A DNA stretch of 64,000 nucleotides, taken from Viscum album. Its lineage: Eukaryota > Streptophyta > Magnoliopsida > Santalales > Viscaceae. Made by a program: the position numbers and the translations under genes. The stretch spans positions 314,608,206 to 314,672,205 of the forward strand of contig OY728119.1 of the NCBI GenBank assembly GCA_963277665.1, given 5' to 3'. Each line of letters begins with the position of its first letter. Positions within the stretch are counted from its first letter, which is position 1. The notes beneath the pieces were generated by a model. The model was given only the letters and a program-made list of their open reading frames with translations, did no database searches and was not told the origin of the DNA. This document shows positions 1 to 10,877 of the stretch, piece after piece.

Positions 1-1446
1 AGGACAAGGAATAGGAGGGCTTCCTCTTAGAACGGGCTGCGCATGGTGCAACTATTGCAAAACTGACGTGAATGAGGACATAATCTAGCACTATGCCATG
101 CGGTTCCATAGCCGGGGTCGCGATGACATGACCAGAGAGGTGAATTAGCTGAATTCAAGCTGGACCCAAAGACAGAAGGTCTGGGCATTCCTACGTATCC
201 CATTAGGATGGGAATCAAGATGAACGTAGTTCTAGATGGATCTTAGTCCATAAATTGGTAAAGGGGGCGGGGGACACATGGAAACAAAACCTTACGTGAA
301 TGAGGACCTAAACCCTACTTACCATGCATTCTCTGGGGAAATACTCGAGTCGAGGGACCGAACACAGAGGTTAGCTGGGCCCGCAGGGAAGTACACGGGT
401 GCTCCTACGTATCTCGTGGGGATGAGAATCAGGCCATACATAGTTCTGAAAGGTGACATGGTAAGATACCAGTGCCAGGGGAAAAGGAAAGTGCGGGTGT
501 GGCCCTTGTACTAAAAGAAGCGTAATTTGATAAATCTTTTTTGTCCTTTAAGGTGAGTGGTTTTGTTTTTTTTGTGTGTAGTGACAGGCCTAGAGTAGTA
601 GGCCATGGTGTCACCACAAGAATCAAGCCGTGATAGGTATTGACAAATGGCATGGCACGTGACCAATACCCAACGTGATGTACCCTATAATGAGGTCATC
701 ATAATGCAGTTCCGTTTTTCGTCGTGCGTCTAGGACGATAATGTCACAGTTTAGGGCCATGTGACAGGGCCAAGCATGCATTTTATCGTCATGAAACGCA
801 GACGTAGCAGAGGCGATGCTAGGAGGGGAATGTGTGCAGTGTTATAAAACATTATTGATGGAGACATGATCCCACATCACATTGTACGCCACTCGGAGAG
901 GGAGAAATTAGGCCAAGGGGCCTATATTGAGGTAAGAGGTGAAACAAGGGGGAGATACTAGCTCCCTAAATGGGATGGACCCGAATACAAGGTGTTCGGG
1001 CAGTCCTACGTATCCCATGAGGATGGGAATCAAGATGAACATAGTTCTAGATGGATCTCAGTTTATGTTCTTAGAGATCAGATCATGAATGGTAACAAAT
1101 CCCCAAGTTAGCGCAGATGCCAACCCAATCCCTAAGCCCACGTGAGTTAAACTCGGCGTGGGAAACAAGGGGGGTATCCTTACCGCAATACTTGGGGCGT
1201 CCATTAGAGGGGAGTTGGTAGAGAGCCCCGAAAGACACCTTTGACGCGGCTTGTTTCCCTAATGCGCAGACGTGCATGGAGGAAAAGTACCAAGCGTTAT
1301 GAGACACTACTTGGACATAATGAAGTGATGAAGGGTGTGAATTGTGTACCCGACATTTTGGGCTTAATGGGTTGGCATGGCGATAGAGGAGAACTGTTAA
1401 CCATGGTGGAAACGCAACGTTCATATCGCGTTAGCCTGAGGTGGGA

Positions 1447-3125
1447 ACAACAAACGAGCATTGACCGTTGACCATATTCGCAATGTGGGATTTTATCGAT
1501 TTGTTGTCCGAAACCCTTGGGGGCGTTGGCCCGTAACGGTAGGAGAGCCCTTGGGCATAGTATCCAGGACGTTCATGGGGGTCCCTCCAGGTGTGAAAGA
1601 TGATGGAAGCCCTGATGCAGGGATACACAAAGCCTAGAAAGCGGGTGCGGACATGTCCGAGTAAAGCTTGGCATTCCAAGTAATAAACCAGAGTCCCCAT
1701 GGGCACATTGGTGAACCGCCGAAAAGGGGTCGACGAAATAGCTCAGGAGGGAGAGGTACATGGTGTGGTCATTACGAGACCAATGTGAATGAGGAAATAA
1801 TCCCACACCACACCATATAATCCTCTCATGGAGGAAGGGTAGACGAAGGGGCCAAGGTGGGATGAAGATTCCCGAGAGATAGGGCTGGACCCGAATCCTA
1901 GACATTCAGGTGGTCCTACGTATCCCATGAGGATGGGAATCAAGCCACACGTAGTTATCTAGAAGTAGTTTAACGTCATACGGGATGAGGGGGGAGTAAT
2001 ATACCCCCAAACAAGGGAGGGGTACGGTACGACAAATAAACTGACGTGAATGATAAAATAATATCACGCCACACCATACACTCCTATAAGAGAGGACCTA
2101 GGACGGGGCCCGAAAAGGCCGAGGGGCCTGATGGTTAGGCATTGGTCAGGAAGGCCTGACCTGCCTGCGGTTTAACATCTTGCAGTGAGGACGAGGGTCG
2201 GGGCCCGAAAAGGCCAAGGGGCCTGAGGCTGTGCCTCGTAAGGGAAGGCGTATGGCATGGTACATGATCCCGACATGAATGAGGACATATTACCACACCA
2301 CACTGTACACCCCGTGTAAGAGGTTGGGCAGAGGGGTCCGAGAAGGCCAAGGGGCCTAAGGTCAAGCATCAGTCAGGATGGCCTGACTGGTTTGTAGTTT
2401 AATGTCTTACATGAGGACGGGGGCTGGGGACCTGAGGAGGCCAGGGGGCCTGAGGCTGGTCATTATAAGGGAAGGCGTACGACATGGTACATGATCCCGA
2501 CGTGAATAAGGACATAGTACCACACCACACCGTACACCCATTATAGGGGAATCGGGGCCGTGGGCCCGACGGCTAACACCACCCAGGGGGAAGTTTGTCA
2601 CTCCGGGATGGGGTAGAACGAATCACTGCACTCTATGTTTGGGACATCTTGGGGTGGAACCGAAGATCCAGTACATAGTTGACCATGTTCGAATCAAAAC
2701 ATTCCTATGGTGTCCTGATATGGGAGCAACAAATGTTCGTCGACCGTTGACCAAATTCGCAATGTGGTACTTGTATCAGCTTGTTCCTTTAAATCCCCCA
2801 GGGGGCGTTGGCCCGTATCGGTAGAAGATACCTTGGGAGTAGTATCCAGGCCATTCTTGGGGGTCCCTCCGGGTGTGCAAAAATGATGGAATCCCAGTCA
2901 AGGAGTTGGTGAAGCATCGCTGTATCCATCCACGAAAGAGGCAAACGTCTCCGGGGGGACGTGTAGCCAGGTCAAGGCTTGCTCGATGTGAGTTGGGGCA
3001 AAAGAGTGCACCCTGCCATATATCATGACCCGAGGGGAAGATTTTGGCTTTTGGGCTGGGCCAATGGAAGAAATGCCCAGGCATTCCTACATATCCCATT
3101 AGGATGGAAATCAAGCCATACGTAG
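1447..3125. repeat. Diverged direct duplication, about 1.28-kb spacing
   Basis: The stretch from about 1,447 to 1,640 (GACCGTTGACCATATTCGCA, then GGGGGCGTTGGCCCGTA, then GTCCCTCC) recurs at about 2,728-2,910 in the same order with scattered substitutions. Both copies lead into a CTACGTA/CTACATA hairpin (1,916 and 3,087). The offset is about 1,280 bp at the start and somewhat smaller at the hairpins. This indicates local duplication inside the LTR block. Confidence 0.7.
1760..1816. repeat. Inverted repeat ATGGTGTGG...CCACACCAT
   Basis: ATGGTGTGG at 1,760-1,768 is perfectly complementary to CCACACCAT at 1,808-1,816. The loop contains the GTGAATGAGG motif of the LTR repeat. Other copies of this motif keep the CCACACCACACC arm but not clearly the partner arm. 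Confidence 0.5.
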
Positions 3126-3800
3126 TTCTTGAAGGCCATGCAGTTTAGTGTCATGCGGCGAGGACGTGGAAGGATAGAAGAACAGGAGTGGGCATATTGT
3201 GCAACCCTTACAATCCTTGTATGAGTGGGGCTAAGAAAGCCAACTCCTCGCTACACAAAGATCCTCCAAGGAAACTATTCCCTGGGGGGATAGTGGAAGA
3301 GAAAAGCTTGGGGCTGGGCTCAAGAAGAGGCATCTGAGCATTCCTACATATCACATTAGGATGGGAATCAAGCCACACGTAGTTCTTGAGGCGCGGTTTA
3401 GTGTTGTTTAACTGGACAAGAAATGTGTCTCAACTGGGTATATGCACGGTACGGCGGGTAACCCGATGTGAATGAGGATGTAATCCCACCCCACCCCGTA
3501 AAATCCCATTAGAGAGCCAGAGTCGATGCAGGACAAGGGGCCAGAGGCTGAGCCTCGGTCAGGAAGGCCTGACTGGCTTGCAGTTTAAAGTCTTACAGTA
3601 AGGATGGGGGCCGGGGCCTGAGGAGGCCAAGGGGCCTGAGGCTGAGCCTCGGTCAGGAAGGCCTGACTGTCTTGCAGTTTAACGTCATACAGTAAGGATA
3701 GGGCCGGGGGCCTGAGGAGGCCAAGGGGCCTGAGGCTGAGCCTCGGTCAGGAAGGCTTGACTGGCTTACAGTTTAACATCTTACAGTAAGGACGAGGGGA
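2149..3800. repeat. 94-bp tandem repeats rich in short palindromes
   Basis: Three units start at 3,561, 3,655 and 3,749 (exact 94-bp spacing). Related, more diverged copies lie at about 2,149 and 2,369. Each unit contains GTCAGGAAGGCCTGAC (6-bp arms), GAGGCTGAGCCTC (6-bp arms, 1-nt loop) and CAGTTTAACGTC. The units end just before the right edge of the LTR block. Confidence 0.8.
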
Positions 3801-3882
3801 GATCTTAGTTTAAGGTCATAGAGCTCAGAACATTTTGCAGTTTATCGTCTTGTATGACGAAGAAGCAGATTAAGGCCGTGCA

Positions 3883-3898
3883 GGACCCTTTTTCCCTA
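3883..3898 (-). other. Polypurine tract of element A
   Basis: GGACCCTTTTTCCCTA on the plus strand reads TAGGGAAAAAGGGTCC on the element strand, directly followed by TG (plus-strand CA at 3,881-3,882). It lies about 10 bp beyond the integrase stop. This is the expected place and composition for plus-strand DNA priming next to a 3' LTR. Confidence 0.6.
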
Positions 3899-3907
3899 GG
3901 CAAAGTA

Positions 3908-4990
3908 TCACTTGAGGAACTTGGCGTTGGTGGGAGGAGTTATGTGCTCTCCATCCGTGGTCACCAAGGAGTATGCTCCATTGGGGTAAACCTTATGGAT
4001 GATATAAGGCCCTTCCCACTTGGGTTCTAACTTGGGCGGTTTCCTACCGGGGATCATTGGTGCTCGAAGGGCCAGTACTAGGTCGCACAGTAGAAAAGGA
4101 CGGAGACAAACTTTCTTGTTGAAGGCCCTCGCTATCTTATCCTGATGCCTTTCCAGATTGTGCAGGGCACGAAGCCGGTTCTTGTCCAGTGCTTCTAATT
4201 CAGCTAGATGCATTTCAGCTACATCATCTGATGTCTGGTGATCATAGACTGCAGTGCGTAACGATGGAAGCTGGATCTCAATGGGTAGGAATACCTCAGC
4301 CCCATACACCAGGGAATATGGGGTCACCTGGGTAGAGTTGCGAGTCGTCGTCCGATAAGCCCAGAGGGCGTTGGGGAGCTTGTCCGGCCAACTTTTCTTG
4401 TTCTGACCAACTGTCTTCTGCAGAATGTTAGAGAGGGTTTTGTTGAACGCCTCGATCTGTCCATCAGCCTACGTGTGGTAGCGGGAGGTATGGTTCGAAT
4501 GGATGTCGTACTTGGCATACAATTTCTTCAGTTCAGCTGCTCGGATGTTAGTGCCGTTATCGGTGAGGATGGCGTGAGGGACCCCAAACTGGTGGATAAT
4601 ATTGGAGCTCAGAAAGTCGACGATGGAACGGGCTTTTACCTATTTGAGTGGAACTGCCTCTTCCCACTTGGAGAAGAAATCTGTAGCAGTCAAGATGAAC
4701 CTACACTGGTGGGCTGTTACCGGTGGATATGGTCCCACTACATCAAGTCCCCATACCAAAAATGGCCAAGAGTACTTGGTGGGGTGGAGGGGCTCTAGCA
4801 GCCGATACAAGAAGTTGGCGTGAACTTGGAACGCGTCGAATCTCTTGGCATACCCAATACAATCGTGGATCATAGAGGGCCAGAAGTACCCCAACCTCCA
4901 GATTTGATGGGACAGCTTCGGCCTAGCTTGATGGGTGCCACATGAATCGGCGTGAACCTCTTGCATAACTTGAGGAATCTCTACTCCTTG
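3908..4990 (-). pseudogene. Integrase of element A
   Basis: Integrase inserts the cDNA copy into host chromatin. In order: an N-terminal zinc-binding region at about 4,820-4,960, the catalytic core at about 4,330-4,790, and a C-terminal region (3,908-4,327) with GAEVFLPIEI and KWEGPYIIHKVYPNGAYSL. The core Asp (GLDVVGP), second Asp (LTDNGTN) and Glu (GQIEAFNK) are all readable. The two zinc-ligand Cys, present as CHSCQ in element B, are both Phe here (RFDAFQ). In-frame stops occur, for instance just before ADGQIEAF near 4,470. The reading ends at a TGA at 3,908 after TNAKFLK. The family resemblance to Tat integrases is strong; the copy is not functional as read. Confidence 0.88.
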
Positions 4991-5084
4991 AATGCAATGG
5001 AGGAGGATGCCATCGAAGCTCCACTTATAAAGGATCTGTTCAAGACTAGGGCCGCTCTGACGAACCCAGGACCCCTGACGTATA

Positions 5085-5640
5085 GGGTCCAATGGTGAGA
5101 TGACTTACCCACATGCCATCATTGTCCTCTTGGGAGATGGGGGAAATGACTCTCTGGTGTGCCACATGTATGATCAAATCACCTTGCTCAGGTTCTGTGA
5201 GCGACGCGGCAAAGCCAGCCAAGGCGTCTGCTTGACCGTTCTGTGACTGTGGGACATGAGTAATCTCTGGTCGAGAAGAGAACTAGGCCATTAGGTGGAG
5301 GGTGTACTCCAGCAACAGTACAAGCTCCAGCTTCCTGACGACGTAGTCACCATTAACTTATTTGATTACCAGCTCGAAATATCCTTTGAAATGTATATGG
5401 GGCACATTTATCCCAAGGTCCAACTCGAGGCTGGTGATGATAGCCTAGTACTCTGCCTCGTTGTTCATACAGCCTTCTGACAATAGGAACGAGTATGGCA
5501 GGACGACATGTGCCGGGGTAATGAAGACAATACCTAGGCCCACTCTGTTGAGATTAGGATCGTTGAGCCTCCTACCGGTGGGGCTCTAGGAGGCACCGTC
5601 GAAGTGCATTTGCCAACACGGGATGGCATGACCGACTGAG
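5085..5640 (-). pseudogene. Second (archaeal-type) RNase H of element A
   Basis: Tat elements carry a second RNase H after the first. Here readable pieces are HFDGAS, CMNNEAEY, FELVIK and QNGQADALAGFA, in correct order. At least three in-frame stops interrupt it: after FDGAS, after NNEAEY, and inside the segment following FELVIK. The usual GDSELV motif reads KGYFELV, so that catalytic Asp is replaced by Tyr. This domain would therefore be dead even without the stops. It sits between the first RNase H and integrase with no spare DNA. Confidence 0.8.
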
Positions 5641-5689
5641 AGGATCATCTCATCAGGAAAATCCAGGTCCAGGGATTGATCCGCGGAGG

Positions 5690-6110
5690 TTGGATAGGCA
5701 GCTAAAAAGTCTGCGAACATCTATCCCATAATGGAATTCTGAGTTACGAACTTGATATCAAACAGCTGGAGAATCACCGCCCACCGTGCTAGTCGGCCAG
5801 TCAGCATGGGACGGTTTTGGATGTAATTAAGTGGGTCTACCTGGGAGACCAATTGCACCTCATGGTGCTGCAGGTAATGTCGCAACTTCTTTACGGAGAA
5901 GATGAGTGCAAGGAAGCTCTTTTCAATAGGGCAGTATCTGACCTCCATATCGAGAAGCATGCGGCAAGATAGTAGAGAATGTTCTCAGTACCCTCGTTAT
6001 TCTTCTGGGCGAGCAGTGCACCGAGGGATCTTTAGAGGGCGGTCACATAAAGGACCAGCAGCTTTCTGGAGATGGGTGGCATCAAAACCGTAGGTTGGAG
6101 CAGATACTGC
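5690..6110 (-). pseudogene. RNase H (first) of element A
   Basis: RNase H removes the RNA strand during reverse transcription. The conserved Tat reading is MEVRYCPIEKSFLALIF, then KLRHYLQHH, then NRPMLTGRLARWAVILQLFD at about 5,740-5,960. Upstream, LGALLAQKNNEGTENILYY marks the start of the domain. The two parts lie in different frames, so a frameshift falls near 5,960. Confidence 0.82.
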
Positions 6111-7353
6111 TTGATTTCCTCGAAGGAGGTCTGACACTCCTCATCCCATTCATAGGGGGCGCCCTTCTTCATGAGCTGGGAAAAGGGCTTACACTTGCCG
6201 GCCAGATTCGTGATGAATCGGCGTATATAGGCTATGTGGCCTTGGAGGCCTCAAAGTTCCCGAATGTTGCTCGGGGGAGGCATTTGGCTGCTGGCCTTGA
6301 TCTTCTCTGGGTCGATCTCAATGCCTTGGTATCTAACAACAAAGCCCAGAAACTTCCCAGAGGTGACCTTGAAGGCACACTTCAACGGGTTCATCTTCAG
6401 GTGATGGGAACGGAGGAAACCGAAAACCTTCTCAAGGTCTTTGAGATGGTCTTGGCACTGACATGATTTGACCACTAGGTCATCTATGTAGAATTCCACC
6501 ACCGTCCCAAGAATCAGCTTGAATATGTGGTGCATGGCCCTCTGATAAGTGGCACCTGCATTTTTCAATCCAGATGGCATAACCTGGTAGCAAAAGGTAC
6601 GTTAGGGAGCCCTAAAGGCAGTGGACTCCTCATCCTCAGGAGCCATCCAGATGTGGTTATACCCGGAATACCCATCCATGAAAGTGAGAGCTTGGAACCC
6701 GGCCATGGCATCAATCAATAACTCCGTCACCGGGAGTGGGAAGTCATCCTTTGGGAAGTGGCGATTAAGGTCACGGAAGTCGATGCAGACTCTGATTTTC
6801 CATTCTTCTTCCTGACTGGCACAATGTTGGAAAGCCACTTGGGGTAATGGACTTCCTTAACGAAGTTGGCTTTGATAATCTTGTCAACTTCGACCTCAAC
6901 TATAACACCATGGGAAGGGTGAATCTTCGTGGGAGGCTGCTTAAACCCCCAATGGTTTTCCGGGAGGCCCAAACGGTGGATGACTACCTAAGGATATAGT
7001 ACTGGAAACTCGTTGTAACTTCAGGCAAACACATCACGGTGTTGTTTGGGGAAGTATATGTACTGTTGTCCCTCCTCGGGGGACATGGCTACACTGATCA
7101 ATGTGGGTTTCGAATCTGTCTCGCTACCAAGGTTCACCTGTACCAGTTCATCAACTGTGGTAGAGACTCCTTCCTCAAAGGTGGGGGGATCATCCTCCAG
7201 GTCTTCCTCTCCACCTGTGGGGGGATTTCCCGCGACGGGAGATACTTTTGGGCTATCAAGACCTGAGGGGCAGCTGGTGCCGGCTTGGGCAGTAGTGGTC
7301 ATCATATCAGGAGACTCACTCTCCGTTGAGACCATAACAGTGAAGGTAGTCAA
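6110..7353 (-). pseudogene. Reverse transcriptase of element A
   Basis: RNA-dependent DNA polymerase. The upstream connector (7,021-7,353) contains EEGVSTTVDELVQVNLGS, a block also present in element B. The fingers read NFVKEVHYPKWLSNIVPV, then VCIDFRDLNRHFPKDDFPLP, then FMDGYSGYNHIWMAPEDE. The palm active site is FYIDDLVVKS near 6,470-6,500. The thumb continues to about 6,110 with HIAYIRRFITNLAGK. Defects are a frameshift near 6,805, between the PVRKKNGK segment and VCIDFRDLN, and a stop near 6,590 just before RTFCYQVMPSG. The catalytic YIDD is intact. Confidence 0.92.
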
Positions 7354-7399
7354 CCCTATCCCATCTGGCCTTCAACCTAAGGGGCCATGTTTGATGATA

Positions 7400-8152
7400 T
7401 CAAAGCAGTGGTGACGTGTCGGCCTGAGTCGGTTGATTCCAGCCCGACAGAAGAGACACGTATGGCATACCGCCATTGCCATAAGCTTGACATTCTGGTA
7501 CCATACGAGGGTAGGAGGTTCCGGGATCACCTGAGCCTGGTTGATGTAGGATTATGAGGTGATTTTCCACCATCGCTTGGACACGGGAACATGCCTTACT
7601 TGTGTACTCGAAAAAACAAAACATTACCCCATGTCAGGGGTCGTGGCCTCCAATCGGTGGATCGGGAGGATGTAGGGGTCATCCATGATTGCCCAGGGAT
7701 CACTTGTGACCAGGGCAGGTTCATCCTCACTTACTAGGATTTTCATATCCTTACTCTTGTAATAATCAGCATCCAGATAGCAGGGCCTCACAAGAGGCGA
7801 AAGGAGACGCATCTCCTTGGAGCACGCCTACTCGACCATTGAGTGAGTATTTGAGGCACTGGTGATACGAAGAAGGGACCGCTGCATGCAGATGGATCCA
7901 CGACATACCCATCAACGCTTTGTAGGCGGTGTCCTGAGAGATGACCATGAACTCAGTGCTGGAAATTAAGCCACCGAACTGAGTCTTCAGGCGGATCTTG
8001 CCAACTGGGGTCTGCTCAGTCCTATCGTACCCCTGGATTCTGAGGTCATATGGAGTTAAATCACCTTCAGACAGACCCAGCTTTCGCAATGTCCAAGTCG
8101 GAATTATGTTGATTCTGGAACCCGTGTCAATGAGGCAACGACGGACTTCCAC
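7400..8152 (-). pseudogene. Protease of element A
   Basis: Retropepsin-type aspartic protease that cuts the polyprotein. The active site reads VRRCLIDTGSRINIIP (about 8,095-8,150), with the DTG triad intact. It is followed by LRIQGYDRTEQTPVGKI and WIHLHAAVPSSYHQCLKY, a tail characteristic of Tat protease regions. The stretch 7,400-7,812 continues toward RT in another frame and includes CYLDADYY. Frame changes and stops show that the copy is broken, but 128 codons around the active site are open. Confidence 0.85.
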
Positions 8153-8194
8153 ACCATTGAAGTGGCCAGTGATGTCCAGCGGGAAAATATTCCC

Positions 8195-9178
8195 CTATAT
8201 AGGAGGGTCCTCATCTTCACCGGAGAACGAGATAACCGCCTGGCATTCGACGTTCTCAATTGTCTTGTCATGGAAGGCTTCTACAGCTGCTACCTCTGTC
8301 TCAAACTGAAGGGGGATCCTTAGGGCCTCAGCAAGTGCCTCACGCATTTCAGATGACAGGCGAAGGGCCTCAAGGAGAGAAAGCCTTGCCGGAATGCTAT
8401 CCAGGTGCTTCAGGACATCATACATTCGTGCCAAATGCTAACCTATTACTACAAGAGGTGGTTCGACAATTGGAGGCATAGCAGGTCCTGCCGGTTTAAC
8501 CAGCGGTCGGCTAGTACTGGGTACATCCTGCTGCCTACTAGTTGAATCCTGGAGAGTAGTCGACAGAATAGGATCAGACAGCAGAGACTGGCCTGTAGCT
8601 GGGCAAGACTGGCTGTAATGCGAACAAGGCAACTCTCCCTGATCTAGTAGCACAAACGACGGTGGAGGTAGAGCGGAGGGTGTTAGTTGGGGTTGCGCGT
8701 GCTGAGCTCTGCATTGAGCCTGCTGTCTGGTCTCAGTACCGTGCAAGACTTGGCTAAAAGTTCCTGTTGACATACCACGATGACTGGAGTGGTTGCAGTT
8801 CTACTGAGGTTGACGTTGGATGGAAACATTGGGGAGGTCCGACTAGAATTCCCCTTCGTTGGGAGTCATATAGAGCTTTACCAACTCCACGGTGTTAACC
8901 AAAGCGTACCCCTGGCTGTTGCTCGACGAGTCATCCACCACCGGGTGGATTCTGGGAGGAATACCCATTTCAGGGGGCATAAAGTCACCGAGAGTGTGGG
9001 ATGACGATGACATCGGTAGAGCGCATTGCTTCTTCTTGCATCGTCGTTGCTTTCCCTTTTGGGAAGAGGTCGGCTGTGAAGACGATGCAGAGGTACCAGC
9101 TACTTCTTTTGAAGGTTCTAGCTGCTTCAGGCGTGCCCGGATGATACCATGGGCACGGACGACGGTTTCATGAGACAT
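8195..9178 (-). pseudogene. Gag-protease connector of element A
   Basis: Three consecutive open segments in one frame (8,195-8,434; 8,438-8,773; 8,843-9,178) link gag to protease. The last one before protease reads MYDVLKHLDSIPARLSLLEA and ends ISFSGEDEDPPI. Element B has the matching MKHLDQIPPKLSILDALDLS at 22,234-22,506. The remainder is rich in Ser, Pro and Gln and may be a flexible linker. Its function is unknown; conservation between A and B suggests a real part of the polyprotein. Confidence 0.65.
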
Positions 9179-9214
9179 CCAGTCGTCATATCTATGGGAC
9201 CCATGGCTGGGAAC

Positions 9215-10870
9215 CTACTGCCACTCGCCTTTGCTGTCGCTACCGATCTCTGACCGTGCAAAGACACGCACCACTTGTGTTGGTGTCGGGCCCAACCTGA
9301 CTATGTTGTTGTTGACCTGGTCTTGAAGCCAGTATTTAAACACATAGAATTTCTTGAGGGTGTGCCCCAGAATCCGATGATAAGGATAGTAGTTGGGGTG
9401 AACGGTGAGATTCACCTCTGTCGGCCTTCTATACTCGGGTAGGTGCACAATCCCTTACTCTAGATCACTTCGGAAGTAGCCATGGACCTAATTTTCGTTG
9501 AACAAATAAGTCTGGTGCCTTCTTTCTATATAGAGGGCCCTGGGGGGGTTGGCCCTAATGAGGGTCCGAAGGGGCCTGCTGAGGAGGCGGCACCTGATTG
9601 TCTCGCCTAGGTGGAGGTGGCGCATTACGCGGGGGAACCTGTCGATTCTGAGGTGGTCGCTGCTGGGCAGGAGCTTGTGATTGAGGTGAAGGACCTCTAC
9701 GGGGTTATGGGGATGGTGCCGCTTGTAGTAATTCCCACTGCCTAGGGGCTTCAATTTGGGCCACTGCAGCGGGTTCGGCTCTGGCGGTCCTCTTGGATGG
9801 GATCATAGGGGGCAACGAACGTGCCTGACTAGCCTGTTGCAGAGCCTCCTCAAGGTGCTGAGCCTTATCTGAGAAATTGTTGAACCCTCCAGGGTAGTTA
9901 TGGGTAATTAGGGAGGGTACCAGCTCCGTTTTGACGTTCCCCACACACATCGTCAGTAATTTCTCCTGATTCAGTGGCATATGGGGGGAATACGTAAGTC
10001 CCTTCCACCGGGCTATGAAATCTGCGACTCGCTCATCAGGTCTTTTCTTGCACTTGAAGAGGTCTGTAATGTTGGTCTTCCTCATGGTGGAGCTGAATTG
10101 GTATAGGAACTGCTAGTGGAGATCCTCCCAACCGGTCACCAATCCGATAGGGAGCTGGCTGTACCAGACAAATGTGGGACCTTCTAATGTCTATACGAAA
10201 CATCAGAGCCTGGCGGCTTCTTGCTGGGCCGGGGTCCCCAGCATGGGGCCACACCTGGAAGAAAAATGAGCCAAGTGCTGTGGCGGGTCCCCTGTCCCAT
10301 TGAAGGGCGAGAAATTGGGGTTCCCAAAACTAGGGGGTGCAGGCATATCATCCACCCACGTGGGATACGGCTTACCATCCAGTTGGACCGCCACCTTCCG
10401 CATTTCCAACGCTTCGTGGTGGGCTGTGAGTGCCGCTATTAGATCATCCGGGTGGGGGTCCCTATCTTGACGGGGATCCCTAATTACAAGTGCGTTTCCA
10501 GGTTCTTCCATGCGGTATATGGCTTCAGCAGCTCATGGATCGACTGGCGGAACGACCTGTGGGGTGACTAGGGGAACCCAGACTAGATTCTTCAGATTTC
10601 CCCGTCGTTCGGGGGGGGGGGGGGGGGTTGGTGAGATGTATCACACCCTCTTTCCATAAGTTCCGGCTTCTACCCTGTCTACGGAAGTAGCATGAACAGG
10701 GTTTCTCAAAGGCATCTCACCGAGTGGAAATTGTTCCTGCCCCTGCTGCCCCAACCTGGGATTACCATTGTCGGGTGGCCGCTCTAGAGCACGCTCAACC
10801 AAGAGTTTGTCAACCAGCCTCTTCTGCTCAGCAAGTTTCTTGCATAACGTGGCCTTCTCGGGATCGTCGT
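9215..10870 (-). pseudogene. Gag of element A
   Basis: Gag builds the virus-like particle. Order in element sense: a charged helical start at about 10,780-10,870 (LCKKLAEQKRLVDKLLVERA, likely coiled coil), an N-terminal domain at 10,203-10,511 with FNGTGDPPQHLAHFSSRCG, a capsid-type retrotransposon gag domain at 9,705-10,085 with DERVADFIARWKGL, a Pro/Gln-rich stretch, and the zinc-finger-like HPNYYPYHRILGH at 9,215-9,448. The Cys positions expected in that finger read Tyr and Phe. A run of 17 G at 10,611-10,627 and a frame change near 9,705-9,754 break the reading. Confidence 0.82.
10611..10627. repeat. Poly-G run of 17
   Basis: Uninterrupted G17 on the plus strand (C17 in the gag sense) inside the 5' part of gag of element A. 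Runs like this slip easily and are a plausible cause of length and frame variation, or of sequencing error. Confidence 0.9.
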
Positions 10871-10877
10871 CTGTTTT

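Larger units (their letters stand above)
191..3382 (-). repeat. Dispersed 40-bp hairpin units (six copies)
   Basis: Copies start at 191, 405, 1,006, 1,916, 3,087 and 3,344. Each runs from CTACGTA or CTACATA through an inner stem-loop to GAATCAAG or similar and ends in ACGTAGTT or ACATAGTT. The inner arms are TCCCAT/ATGGGA with a 4-nt loop in the copies at 191, 1,006 and 1,916. They are TCTCGT/ATGAGA in the copy at 405, which still pairs (one G-T wobble). The copies at 3,087 and 3,344 each carry a mismatch. An AGTTTAACGTCAT-like word often follows within about 30 bases. Strand is given as that of the surrounding element; the hairpin forms on either strand. Confidence 0.75.
1..3882 (-). mobile_element. 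3' LTR-like block of Tat/Ogre element A (left end outside window)
   Basis: Non-coding, GC- and CpG-rich block just downstream (in element orientation) of the integrase of element A. Its right edge is set by a CA at 3,881-3,882 followed by a polypyrimidine run, which on the minus strand reads as a polypurine tract followed by TG. The block consists of diverged repeats: hairpin units (CTACGTATCCCAT...), GTGAATGAGGACATAAT units near 61, 290, 1,783, 2,041, 2,266, 2,497 and 3,461, and AGTTTAACGTC units. No left TG terminus is visible, so its length is at least 3.9 kb if it is one LTR. The short ORFs here look like chance readings of repeats. Confidence 0.6.

Noticed and set aside
6095..6466. 123-codon plus-strand ORF with hydrophobic start
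   Set aside because: Lies opposite the clear reverse transcriptase reading of element A; shadow frame.
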